32,803 bases of DNA from positions 1-32,803 of the forward strand of contig JAHFOI010000009.1 in NCBI GenBank assembly GCA_023266895.1. The letters are read 5' to 3'. The notes under the pieces were generated by a model, which made no database searches, had not been told where the DNA came from, and worked only from the letters and a program-made list of their open reading frames with translations. This DNA is from Candidatus Woesearchaeota archaeon. GTDB taxonomy: Archaea > Nanobdellota > Nanobdellia > Woesearchaeales > ARS49. Position 1 is the stretch's first letter; each line of letters opens with the position of its first letter. The position numbers and the translations under genes were made by a program. Positions 1 to 8,879 of this stretch are shown here, one piece after another.

Positions 1-185
1 AACGTTTGTTTGGATCGCACGTGCGCTCTCGCACGGCGTCAGCACAGCGCGCAGAAATATTCTCACGATTCATCGCCTACAATATCGGTGCAATAATTCT
101 CACGACTTTCTACAGAGCCTATCCTTTGGGAATTTAATGACCTATCCTAACTATCCAAGAAAGCATTGTGAATAGTCTCTGTTCT

Positions 186-608
186 TCACCTTCTTTCGAA
201 AACCTTCAGAAATTCTTCTGGTGATATGATTTTTATTCCACGAAATTCTTTGAGTGAAAGAAGATGCTTTTTGTCTTGGCTTATGAGGTATGTTGCGTTT
301 CCAGCTATTGCTGCTTCGAGAAATTTGTCGTCGTCAGGGTCTGCTTTTATAACTTGAAGCAGTGTTTTGGGTTCAACGAGAAGGGCTTTCAAGAGAAGTT
401 TTTCTACTGATTCAACTCGTTCGCGCGAGTATGCGTCTTTGTCCATAATCTCCTCTCGGTGAAGTAGTTCGTCATACTCTGTGAGTATTGGTGGTGAGAC
501 AACGAGTAATATCTGCGCTCCATCAATCAATTGTAACACTTGAAATGAGTCTGACAACCAGAATGTTCCAGAGACAAGAACATTCGTGTCAATGACAACT
601 CGGATCAT
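186..608 (-). CDS. PIN-domain ribonuclease toxin (VapC-like)
   Basis: N-term MIRVVIDTNVLVSG, internal DPDDDKFLEAA and YLISQDKHLL-like motifs; overlaps upstream AbrB-type antitoxin by 4 nt. Confidence 0.85.
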   Translation of the reverse strand: MIRVVIDTNVLVSGTFWLSDSFQVLQLIDGAQILLVVSPPILTEYDELLHREEIMDKDAYSRERVESVEKLLLKALLVEPKTLLQVIKADPDDDKFLEAAIAGNATYLISQDKKHLLSLKEFRGIKIISPEEFLKVFERR

Positions 609-871
609 TTCTTTTTCTCTCGTCGCACTTTATGAACAAGTTCTACAACATCTTTCTCCTGTATCTTCTTTGGAGCAGCACGAAGAGGTCTTGTAATCTC
701 CTCCCAAGACATTCCCTTAACCCTTCGCATAAGCAACGAATCACCTTCAAGAACAAAAAGCACTTTTTCTCCTTCTACTAAGTGCATTTTTTCACGGATT
801 TCTGTAGGAATGGCTACTTGTCCGCGTGAGCTAATAGTTCCCATATCAACTGTTTCTGCCATACGCTCCAC
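605..871 (-). CDS. AbrB/MazE-type antitoxin
   Basis: ISSRGQVAIPTEIREKMHLVEGEKVLFVLEGD swapped-hairpin AbrB motif; paired with PIN gene. Confidence 0.85.
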   Translation of the reverse strand: MERMAETVDMGTISSRGQVAIPTEIREKMHLVEGEKVLFVLEGDSLLMRRVKGMSWEEITRPLRAAPKKIQEKDVVELVHKVRREKKK

Positions 872-1204
872 CTCTGTATCTTGTAAGTAAGATTAATCTT
901 GTATTTAAACCTTTCTTTTTCTCAAACGGATATTTACGTTTTTTAGATGATATAAATTTTCGGCACTTCGGAGGTACTTGCAGAAAGTGTTAAATATTCA
1001 AACAGTTTTCCAGTAATTATCAGAGCAATCAAAAGAGTGTTTTGAGCCTTCCGTTCTAATGTCTGGCAGGAGCATTTTGTACACACTCGCTACGCTCGTG
1101 TAAGTGCTTATGATTTTGCTTTTCAAGCGCCACAACTGTAGAGTACAAGAAAACGCATTTGACTCTCACAACATTTAAATAAGCCAGCACCTTTCCTTAA
1201 CATC

Positions 1205-1414
1205 ATGAAAACTCTTACCGCAGTTGTTCAACGAGACGAAGATATGTATGTTGCAAAGTGTCCTGAAGTAGGAACCGTTAGTCAAGGAAAGACTATTGAA
1301 GAATCAATCATTAACTTGAAAGAAGCAACAGAACTTTATTTAGAAGAGTTTCCTCTCAAAAATGACTCACGACCGCTTTTGACAACATTTGAAGTTGGAG
1401 AAATTGTTGCTTAA
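1205..1414 (+). CDS. hicB: HicB-like antitoxin
   Basis: MKTLTAVVQRDEDMYVAKCPEVGTVSQGKTIEESIINLKEATELYLEE is HicB-like. Confidence 0.8.
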   Translation: MKTLTAVVQRDEDMYVAKCPEVGTVSQGKTIEESIINLKEATELYLEEFPLKNDSRPLLTTFEVGEIVA

Positions 1415-1436
1415 GAAGTGTTCTGGTAAAGACTGA

Positions 1437-1631
1437 GTGAAAATTCTGTGCAACAACTTCGGTTTTTCAGTGAAGCGACAAACGGGAAGCCACATCATTC
1501 TCAGAAAAGAAACGCCAACTGGTGCTGTTGGTACTGTTGTGCCGAACCACTCGGAGCTAAAGCTTGGAACACTAAAAGGAATTCTTGAGCTAGCAAAAAT
1601 AGAAGAAGAAACATTTGCTAAGCAACAGTAA
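1437..1631 (+). CDS. hicA: HicA-like toxin, N-terminus interrupted
   Basis: VKILCNNFGFSVKRQTGSHIILRK with the HicA GSH motif; the expected N-term SGKD is encoded in frame just upstream but separated by TGA (1434-1436). Confidence 0.7.
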   Translation: MKILCNNFGFSVKRQTGSHIILRKETPTGAVGTVVPNHSELKLGTLKGILELAKIEEETFAKQQ

Positions 1632-1738
1632 TCAACGCACAACATCCGTTACAATTGGTGGTAAAATGTCGCCTTTTTCTGTGATGTATTCCAGTCCTGA
1701 GAGTTTTTCCAACTGCAAGTTATGCGGTACTCTAACCT
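1632..1738 (-). pseudogene. Possible gene remnant (C-terminal fragment)
   Basis: Minus-strand frame ending at 1632 reads CPKQVRVPHNLQLEKLSGLEYITEKGDILPPIVTDVVR*, closed by an upstream TAG; not in the ORF track. Confidence 0.25.
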
Positions 1739-1869
1739 GCTTGGGGCAATACTAACAAAACAAGAGATGTTTATGAACTTATTTTTTTGCGTAGCTATTT
1801 TTGTAACTACTCTAGAATAGAAATCTTTATATATGCTTGCATTGGTGGTGAAAACGGGGGTTTGATGAT

Positions 1870-2304
1870 ATGAGTACACGTTATGCTATTGCAACTGTTT
1901 TATTGGGTTTGGTGCTGTTGAGCACGATTTTTTTAGAAATGAACATGGGTTGGTATTATCGTTTTGAGCTTGTGTTGATAAGTGTTGCAGTGATAGTTTC
2001 TGCTCTAGTGTTGTGGGGGTTGCAAAAAGATGATTCTTGGTCTTGGCCTGCACTTACTGTTTTGTTTGCAGTGCTTGTGGGTAATTTGATGTTTGTGTTC
2101 TGGATAACCCAATGGCTTTCATTGTTCCTTGTTGGGCTTGTGCTTGGTGTTGTTGGCTTGGTTATGTCAGTGCTGAGCATTCCTGATAAGGTTGAGTCTC
2201 AGGACTTTTATGCAACTCCTGAGGTTCCTCCTTTAGAAACATATTCTGGTGCTGAAGCTGTATCAAGTAGTCGTGGTCGCAAATCAAGAAAAGTCGCTGC
2301 ATAA
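1870..2304 (+). CDS. Small multi-pass membrane protein
   Basis: Four hydrophobic segments and a basic C-terminus; TATA-like tttatata upstream. Confidence 0.6.
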   Translation: MSTRYAIATVLLGLVLLSTIFLEMNMGWYYRFELVLISVAVIVSALVLWGLQKDDSWSWPALTVLFAVLVGNLMFVFWITQWLSLFLVGLVLGVVGLVMSVLSIPDKVESQDFYATPEVPPLETYSGAEAVSSSRGRKSRKVAA

Positions 2305-2452
2305 GTGTGTGTGGGACAGAATTGTGCTAGCCTAATCAGTGCCGATTGTGCCATAGGCACGTGAGTATTTTGGCGGTCTATAGTTGGTCTTTGCGGTTTT
2401 GAGTTCTGCATAAACCATAATTATTTATTCTACTTCTTTTTTTAAGTTCTTT

Positions 2453-3037
2453 GTGGTAAAGCGAGTATTCATTGTGCATCGTTGGTTTGGTTCTCCTCGT
2501 GCTGATTGGTATCCTTGGTTAAAAAAGCAATTGGAGCAAAAGGGTTTTGTAGTTCATGTTCCAAAGATGCCAACGCCTAACGCTCCTGAAATAAGAACAT
2601 GGGTTGGCGCTCTCAGCAAGGCAGTAGGTCTTGTTGATAAGGAAACATATTTTGTGGGGCATAGTATTGGCTGTCTTACTATTTTACACTATCTTGAAAG
2701 TCTTGCGAAAGGTGCAAAAATTGGTGGCGTGGTTTTTGTTGCTGGCTGGTTTAGGTTAAGTCCTGAAGCCATGCCTTCGGCAAAAGAACAAACAATTGCA
2801 CAGCCTTGGCTTGCATCAGATCTTGATTTGGACAAAGTTGCCAAGCATAGTGAAAAGTTTGTTGCAATGCTTTCAGATAATGATCTGTATGTGCCTCTTG
2901 TTGAGAACAAAAAAATCTTTGACAAATTTGCGAAGGTTATTGTGCAACGCAACAAAGGGCATTATGACGAGGAAACCGGTGTTCAGGAAGTCCCTGATGT
3001 GCTCAAGCTGGTTCTTGAAATGAGTGCATCAGTATAG
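2453..3037 (+). CDS. Alpha/beta hydrolase, RBBP9/YdeN-like serine hydrolase
   Basis: VFIVHRWFGSP...YFVGHSIGCLTILHYL nucleophile elbow; GTG start. Confidence 0.8.
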   Translation: MVKRVFIVHRWFGSPRADWYPWLKKQLEQKGFVVHVPKMPTPNAPEIRTWVGALSKAVGLVDKETYFVGHSIGCLTILHYLESLAKGAKIGGVVFVAGWFRLSPEAMPSAKEQTIAQPWLASDLDLDKVAKHSEKFVAMLSDNDLYVPLVENKKIFDKFAKVIVQRNKGHYDEETGVQEVPDVLKLVLEMSASV

Positions 3038-3083
3038 CAAGACTTCCATAAGAGTTATTAAGAATTAATTAACGTCAGTATCT

Positions 3084-3542
3084 ATGGTCTCAACATTGCT
3101 GAGTGTTTTAATTGGTCCTTCTGCAATAGGTGTTAGTCAAGGCATAGAAGCGCTTTTGCAAGGTACTGGTAAACCAAGTTACAATGCGCTTGCTACTATG
3201 GTTGGGTACGTGGAAGACGCTGTGGCTGGCTACTTGTTGGATGTTACACGCTGTGAAAAAAGTTCTGAAGATCAAGGATTGTTTGAAGCATGTAATATTG
3301 CTTTTGAATGTATGAATGAAGTTCCTGAACTAAAAAGAGCTGACCCGTACGAACAATTTAAAATGTTGTTGTATGTTGAAGGGCTCACGAGAAAACTCAA
3401 AGATGCGTATAGTGGTGTTTCGTCAGCTCTAAAAATTAATTTCGCTGAAATGCCTGAACAAATGAAGAAGGATTATCAGGCAATTTCTGTGTTTTACAAA
3501 AATCTGGCATCAAAATGCGCGGAGAAACCTGCACAAATATGA
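3084..3542 (+). CDS. Hypothetical protein
   Basis: Open 152-aa frame, protein-like composition. Confidence 0.5.
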   Translation: MVSTLLSVLIGPSAIGVSQGIEALLQGTGKPSYNALATMVGYVEDAVAGYLLDVTRCEKSSEDQGLFEACNIAFECMNEVPELKRADPYEQFKMLLYVEGLTRKLKDAYSGVSSALKINFAEMPEQMKKDYQAISVFYKNLASKCAEKPAQI

Positions 3543-3583
3543 TTTGCGCTAAAATCTGAAAAAAGTCTGATCAAAAAATCTTT

Positions 3584-3901
3584 TTATCCTGTTGTTGCAC
3601 AGCACTTGTTGCAGAATACAAGGTCTCCTGGTTTGATTCCTGCTTGGCCTTGAGCAATGTACTTGCCTGAGATTTCTCGTTCTGCAGCATTGCAGTCCTT
3701 ATCGCTATCAACACTAAGTCCTATTGCTTGTGCTTTTGTCTGCATGTTCGCGTCTGATACAATGCACCTTCCTATGCATTCATTGGTGACTCTGCCAAAC
3801 TTGGTGATTTGTCCGCCAAATATCGCGCCTATAACAACGAGAACGAGTAAGCCGAGTGCTGCGATAATGATTGTGCTTATGGGTAATCCTTGTGCTTTCA
3901 T
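3584..3901 (-). CDS. Pilin-like / class III signal peptide protein with Cys-rich C-terminus
   Basis: MKAQGLPISTIIIAALGLLVLVVIGAIFGGQ N-terminus; C-terminal CNKCC. Confidence 0.55.
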   Translation of the reverse strand: MKAQGLPISTIIIAALGLLVLVVIGAIFGGQITKFGRVTNECIGRCIVSDANMQTKAQAIGLSVDSDKDCNAAEREISGKYIAQGQAGIKPGDLVFCNKCCATTG

Positions 3902-3993
3902 GATACACCTTTTTCTTCATTGCACAAGTGTATGTATTTAAAGGTTTTGGCAGCCTCGGTTGGTAAAGGTGTTCTTGGAGTATTGTGGTGTAT

Positions 3994-4392
3994 TCAACAA
4001 ACAGGTATTACTCCTTTCACTTTTTGAAGTGTTTCATCAAATGTTGCAAGATACTCTATGTTAAGCGCACGCATTGCTGCCACGAGGGTGCAGTCTGTAA
4101 AACTAATTTTTTGTGTTTGAAACAAATTCCATGCTTCCTGAAAAATTCCTTCATGAATTCTGAGCAAGCGTATCTCGCTCGTGAGAATGCTGTTTCCGAG
4201 AGCAATGGCGCAGTCTTTGTTTTTTGTTCTTCTCAAGGTTACGGTGACTGCTTCATCAAACACATAATCAGTGGTTATGGGCAGTCCATACTTGTGCAAA
4301 AATATTTCTTTAAGCAGGCTAACTGCTCGTTTGTGGGTTGTGTCTTGTTCGTTATAGTATGCAACGAACACGTTTGTATCAATCAAAATCAA
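3994..4392 (-). CDS. PIN-domain toxin (VapC-like)
   Basis: MILIDTNVFVAYYNEQDTTHKRA...ISFTDCTLVAAMRALNIEYLATFDE. Confidence 0.88.
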   Translation of the reverse strand: MILIDTNVFVAYYNEQDTTHKRAVSLLKEIFLHKYGLPITTDYVFDEAVTVTLRRTKNKDCAIALGNSILTSEIRLLRIHEGIFQEAWNLFQTQKISFTDCTLVAAMRALNIEYLATFDETLQKVKGVIPVC

Positions 4393-4604
4393 TAAAGCAC
4401 CTCATCAATTTCGCTACTGCTTTTTTCAGTGCCTTTTCCCCAAGGTATTGGTTTTAATTGGAAAAAAGATTTTTGTGGTTTGTGGTCAACGAATTGTTTC
4501 ATGGCAAGGGTTATGAGTTTGCCTACAGTGGTTCCTTCTCGTGCTGCTGCTGATTTAAATTCCCTAAATACTGCTTCATCAACTTCGCGAACGCTTACCT
4601 GCAT
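4389..4604 (-). CDS. Antitoxin (VapB/RHH-like) for adjacent PIN toxin
   Basis: MQVSVREVDEAVFREFKSAAAREGTTVGKLITLAMKQFV; start moved to Met28 of the ORF (4604), just downstream of TATA atttaaat. Confidence 0.75.
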   Translation of the reverse strand: MQVSVREVDEAVFREFKSAAAREGTTVGKLITLAMKQFVDHKPQKSFFQLKPIPWGKGTEKSSSEIDEVLY

Positions 4605-4616
4605 AAAATCACCTAA

Positions 4617-4634
4617 TGTTTGACATGTTTGACA
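4617..4634. repeat. Tandem 9-bp repeat TGTTTGACA x2 (putative operator)
   Basis: TGTTTGACATGTTTGACATG between the TATA box (4636-4645, minus) and start of the antitoxin gene. Confidence 0.5.
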
Positions 4635-4674
4635 TGTATTTAAATCTTTCTTGCAGGGTTGTGTTTTCATGTGC

Positions 4675-5148
4675 TTATCCTGCACTGTCCATTAAATACT
4701 GTACAACTGCGGGGTCTGTTAGGAATGCTTCTCGTTTTATTTCATCAACAATGTAGTGGACTTGAATGTCTTTCACTCCGTATTTTTGGTCGAGAGCATC
4801 CAGAAATTCCTGAAATTCTTTCATGTGCTTAAATACGCACTCTGCGAGAAAATCGTACTTGTTGTTTATTCTGTAGATTGTGTTTACATTCCAGTGTGCT
4901 TCAAGAAAGCGTTGCACAGTGTCTTTTGCTTGTTTTGGCGCGCGCAGAAGTATGTGTGCTTTTGTGCTATAGCCTAAGGCAGTGAAATTCATGAGGGCTA
5001 TGTGTTTGGTGTAGAGTGCTCCGTCTTGGGTTTTGATGTGGTCAAAGAGCGTGCTCACAGGAATGCCTGTTTTTCTAGACAGTTCTGTGAGGGGTATTCT
5101 GCTGTTTTGCCGTAAATGTGCTGCAATTATCCAGTCTTTTTTGTTCAT
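4675..5148 (-). CDS. Lrp/AsnC-type transcriptional regulator
   Basis: HTH RIPLTELSRKTGIPVSTLFDHIK followed by an Lrp-like effector region. Confidence 0.75.
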   Translation of the reverse strand: MNKKDWIIAAHLRQNSRIPLTELSRKTGIPVSTLFDHIKTQDGALYTKHIALMNFTALGYSTKAHILLRAPKQAKDTVQRFLEAHWNVNTIYRINNKYDFLAECVFKHMKEFQEFLDALDQKYGVKDIQVHYIVDEIKREAFLTDPAVVQYLMDSAG

Positions 5149-5301
5149 GGTATCACCTTGTTTTTCCGGAATTTTCGGATTTTCTTAGCTATTTTCCGTA
5201 AAACATTCGGAGATTATATATCTTGAGAATATAATTATATAATAAGTATAGAAATATGTTCTATAGAAGCATTTATATACTTATTCGTAATAAGAAGGTG
5301 T

Positions 5302-6204
5302 ATGTTGCGCAAAATCATTCTTATGGCTGGCAAAACCTGTGTGGTGTCCTTGCCCAAAAAATGGGTGCAAGCACAGGGAATAAAAAAGGGCGACAGTGTT
5401 GAGGTTGAAGAACAGCAGGGATATGTACGTGTGTTAGTGTCACGCACTGCTCCGCAAGGGTCTTCGGTTGCAGTTGATTTGACAGGTACTGCACCTATGA
5501 CTTCGCGAATTATTGCTGCATTATTCAAAGCAGGTCATGATTCTATTGAGGCAACATACTCATCTGCTGAGGAACTTGAGGCAGTGCATCACGTGCTTCA
5601 TCAGGGCATGCTTGGGTTTGAGATAGTGCATCAAGGCAAAAAAAGTGTTGTGCTCAAAAAAGTGTCAACTGCTCATGTGGAAGAGTTTGATACACTTCGT
5701 AATCGTTTGCTTGTGGTGGTGAAATCTCTTGCTGAAGAAAGTCGTGAAGCAGTGCGTACGCACGATACGCCATGGCTTCAGGCATTGGTGGTGCGGGATA
5801 AAGAAATCAATCGTTTGTCTGATGTGTGCCGTCGCATGATGTCACAGCAAGTGGGCGTGCGTAAAAATTGTCAGCAGTATGTGATTATTGAAGTTTTGGA
5901 AAAGCTTGCAGATGCATATGTGTCGTATTGTAAGACTGCTCAGGTACATGCTCCTTGTCGTGAGATTCTTGAGCTACACAAGCGAACCAACTTAGTGGTT
6001 GATTTGCTTATTGAGTTGTTGTTTTCATTTTCTTTGCCTAAGGCAGTGCAGGTTGGTTCTGAGCATTCATTGCTTGTACGCTATCAAACTTCACTTCCAC
6101 AAAAGCTTGAATCAGAACAAGTATTGTTATGGTTTTATTTGGGTGTGGTGCAAGAAAATGTGTTTGACATGCTTGGCTCAATTATTGGTGCAGGCATTGA
6201 GTGA
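5302..6204 (+). CDS. AbrB-domain plus PhoU-domain protein
   Basis: MLRKIILMAGKTCVVSLPKKWVQAQGIKKGDSVEVEEQ then a helical PhoU-like region. Confidence 0.75.
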   Translation: MLRKIILMAGKTCVVSLPKKWVQAQGIKKGDSVEVEEQQGYVRVLVSRTAPQGSSVAVDLTGTAPMTSRIIAALFKAGHDSIEATYSSAEELEAVHHVLHQGMLGFEIVHQGKKSVVLKKVSTAHVEEFDTLRNRLLVVVKSLAEESREAVRTHDTPWLQALVVRDKEINRLSDVCRRMMSQQVGVRKNCQQYVIIEVLEKLADAYVSYCKTAQVHAPCREILELHKRTNLVVDLLIELLFSFSLPKAVQVGSEHSLLVRYQTSLPQKLESEQVLLWFYLGVVQENVFDMLGSIIGAGIE

Positions 6205-6205
6205 T

Positions 6206-8119
6206 TCAGAATGCATTGAGCAATTCAGTAATATGTCTTAATACTGTTGCTTGCGTGGCAGAAGGCAGGTGTGTTTTTTTAAGATGGTCTTTGCTGGTCT
6301 TGAGATGTTCTGCGCTTGCTTTTTTCTTTTCAGCAAGTGAAGTATTGAGGTATTCATTCATGCGATTGCCTGCACAGAGTAAATGATCGTACACTCCTGA
6401 TGTTGCGTACAACACTGCTGGTTCTTCTTGCCAGTTCCATGCAGTGTTTTTGAGATAAGGAATAAGTAAGTCTCCATGGACTGGATAACTTTCTTCTGCG
6501 TCTGCAAGTCGTACAAGATTGTTGAGTACAGGTCCTTTTCGTGGTCCAGTTGGTGTGCACCCAAAATCTATTGCTCGCACAATTGCATGAGATAGTGTCC
6601 AATTGTCAGGGTGGGTATCTTTGTTCAATGCGACGGGCTGTTTGCGTAATGCAGCATATACTGGTTCAAGTTCTTCAAGAAGTGCGTGTGCGGTATCGCT
6701 AAGTAGTGGGTATTTTTTGACAACATGTGCAAGGCTTTTAGTAAGTAATTGTTTGAGATACGTGGGTTCGTGTTCTACCGGATTAAACGCAAAATAAGGT
6801 GTGTGCGTGTGAATGCGTGCAAGCAGTTCTGTGGCTTGATTTTTTATGTCGTGTTGTTCATCATCTGATGCCTTGCGAAATATCTCACGTAATGTTTTTG
6901 TTCCCACGCGTTGTTCTACAAAATATTCTTCTCCACAAATCATGAGCCAGCCAAGAGGTGTTGGTACGTTTTCGCCAAGCATGCGTGCATACCACTGAAG
7001 TGTTTTTTCCTCCCAATCAATGCAAGGGCGTTCTTCTGGGGCGCGTGGTGCTGCAAGCACAATGCTTTCTGCTAAAAAGGGATTGTGGAGTGTAATGACT
7101 TTTTTTTGTGCTGTTGCGAGGGGTTGCACAGTGTGGAGTTCTTGTGTGTTTTCCAATCTTTTTTTGGCTTCATTCCACGCATCTTTTGCGCGTTCTTGGA
7201 GTGTTTTTTCAAGAGTGTAGGTGGTGTGCGCATGCGGATGCCATTGTTGCAGGCTATGTTCTTGTTCTTTGAGTGCGGTGCGTAGTTCTGCAACTAAAAA
7301 TGCAACATGCGGGTGTGCGTCTATAGCTAATGCTTGTGCAATATGTTCTTCTGCTTGTGCGAAATAACCAAAGCGTATGAGCTGGTATGCATCAGAGACT
7401 AGTGCATAGGGTTTTGGTCCTGGTTCTCCAATTTTTTCAGCAAGAGTTTTTGCTAATTGAAAAATAAGTTCTTGGAATACTGTTGTGCTATCTATTGCGT
7501 TATCAAGGTTTCTGAAGCATTGGCGTTCTTTTGCAAGAGCATCTTCTACGCGTTTTGTTTGGTAAAGAAGTGCTGTTTCAGCAAGTTGTTGTCCAGCTGG
7601 ATCAGGTGTAGTGGTTTCCTTTATTTTTCCAGTCAATATTTTAAGAAGGTTTTTGGCTGCAGTACGTAAACTTCCTCCACCATAATCAAGCGTGCTTGTG
7701 AGAATGTTTGGTGCAAGAATATTGGGTATGATGATGTCACGAATTTCTTGAGGAAGTAGTGCATAGGGTTGCCATGCTTGGATGTATTGTTCAGCAAGCA
7801 GTCCTGCGCTTACTCCGCAGAGTGTTGCAAGACTATTTTTGTGCATAATTGCCTGAAAGGGTGTTGTGTTGCGTTTCTTTGTCAGGTCATACAACCATGC
7901 GAGTAAAAGCGCGCTTGCTATGCCTGTTGATGATCTGAGAAGGAACATGAGTTGTTTTTCTCTATATCCTGGCCAAGTTTTTGCATGCATAACGTGTGGG
8001 CTAATGATTGTTGAAGGAGTGCTCATGATTTCGTGCCTGTAAGGCCAAACCACTGCTGCTCCTGCAATAATTGCTCCAACAAGCATGCGTTCAAGTGTTC
8101 TTTTGGTGCGCTTGAGCAT
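6206..8119 (-). CDS. Membrane-anchored protein with TPR-like middle and APH-like phosphotransferase C-terminus
   Basis: N-terminal TM segment; C-terminal LNKDTHPDNWTLSHAIVRAIDFG resembles the kinase/APH catalytic loop and DFG-like Asp. Confidence 0.6.
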   Translation of the reverse strand: MLKRTKRTLERMLVGAIIAGAAVVWPYRHEIMSTPSTIISPHVMHAKTWPGYREKQLMFLLRSSTGIASALLLAWLYDLTKKRNTTPFQAIMHKNSLATLCGVSAGLLAEQYIQAWQPYALLPQEIRDIIIPNILAPNILTSTLDYGGGSLRTAAKNLLKILTGKIKETTTPDPAGQQLAETALLYQTKRVEDALAKERQCFRNLDNAIDSTTVFQELIFQLAKTLAEKIGEPGPKPYALVSDAYQLIRFGYFAQAEEHIAQALAIDAHPHVAFLVAELRTALKEQEHSLQQWHPHAHTTYTLEKTLQERAKDAWNEAKKRLENTQELHTVQPLATAQKKVITLHNPFLAESIVLAAPRAPEERPCIDWEEKTLQWYARMLGENVPTPLGWLMICGEEYFVEQRVGTKTLREIFRKASDDEQHDIKNQATELLARIHTHTPYFAFNPVEHEPTYLKQLLTKSLAHVVKKYPLLSDTAHALLEELEPVYAALRKQPVALNKDTHPDNWTLSHAIVRAIDFGCTPTGPRKGPVLNNLVRLADAEESYPVHGDLLIPYLKNTAWNWQEEPAVLYATSGVYDHLLCAGNRMNEYLNTSLAEKKKASAEHLKTSKDHLKKTHLPSATQATVLRHITELLNAF

Positions 8120-8181
8120 GGATCCATCCTTGGCGCAAGCTTTAAAAACCCTTTATTGATTTCCTTGTGTATCCCGAAAGA

Positions 8182-8198
8182 ACTACAGGCTGTGTAGT
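8182..8198 (+). promoter_or_regulatory. Inverted repeat in the L1 leader
   Basis: ACTACA-ggctg-TGTAGT, 11 nt before the GGAGG Shine-Dalgarno region of L1. Confidence 0.4.
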
Positions 8199-8219
8199 GT
8201 GTTTCTGTAGGAGGGTTTT

Positions 8220-8879
8220 ATGCAAAAGAATGATTTTCAAAAAGCATTGGTGCAGGCACGCGCTGTTGGTGAAAAGCGTAAGTTTGTGCAAAAGTTTGAC
8301 TTGGTTGTGAACCTTCGTGATATTGATCTTAAACAAAATGAGAATCAAAAAGACTTGTTTGTTGTGCTGCCTTTTTCTAAAGGCAAGCCTGTCAAGGTGT
8401 GTGCTATTGTGGGTCCTGAGCTTACCGCTTCTGCAAAAACAAACATGGATGCAGTTGTAACAACTGAAGAGTTTCCAGTTTTTTTGCAGGAAAAGAAAAA
8501 AATTCGCAAGCTTGCGCAATCATGTGATTTTTTTGTTGCGCAGGCAAACATCATGCCAGAGATCGCAAAAGTGTTTGGTCGTGTGCTTGGTCCTCGAGGT
8601 AAGATGCCAAATCCCAAGGCAGGGTGTGTTGTTCCTCCGAATGCAAATCTTAAGCCACTGGTTGATAAGTTGCGTAAAACAGTGAAGCTTTCCATAAAAA
8701 CTCAGCTAAGCGTGAAGGCAATGGTTGGTTCTGAGCAAATGCCTGATGCTGAAGTGTTGGAAAACATCATGACTGTGTATGAAGCTATTGTGAAGGCATT
8801 GCCAAGTGAGGTTGATAATGTTCGTTCTGTGCTTATCAAGCGTACCATGAGTCCTCCAGTGAAGGTGGGTGCTGCATGA
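8220..8879 (+). CDS. rpl1: Large ribosomal subunit protein L1
   Basis: GRVLGPRGKMPNPKAGCVVPPNANL, archaeal L1 signature; operon with L10 and P1. Confidence 0.97.
   Translation: MQKNDFQKALVQARAVGEKRKFVQKFDLVVNLRDIDLKQNENQKDLFVVLPFSKGKPVKVCAIVGPELTASAKTNMDAVVTTEEFPVFLQEKKKIRKLAQSCDFFVAQANIMPEIAKVFGRVLGPRGKMPNPKAGCVVPPNANLKPLVDKLRKTVKLSIKTQLSVKAMVGSEQMPDAEVLENIMTVYEAIVKALPSEVDNVRSVLIKRTMSPPVKVGAA

Noticed and set aside
1078-1105. acactcgctacgctcgtgt partial inverted repeat
   Set aside because: Short and isolated; no second copy or recognisable element
2348-2364. GTGCC-ata-GGCAC hairpin downstream of the small membrane protein
   Set aside because: Too short to support more than a possible terminator
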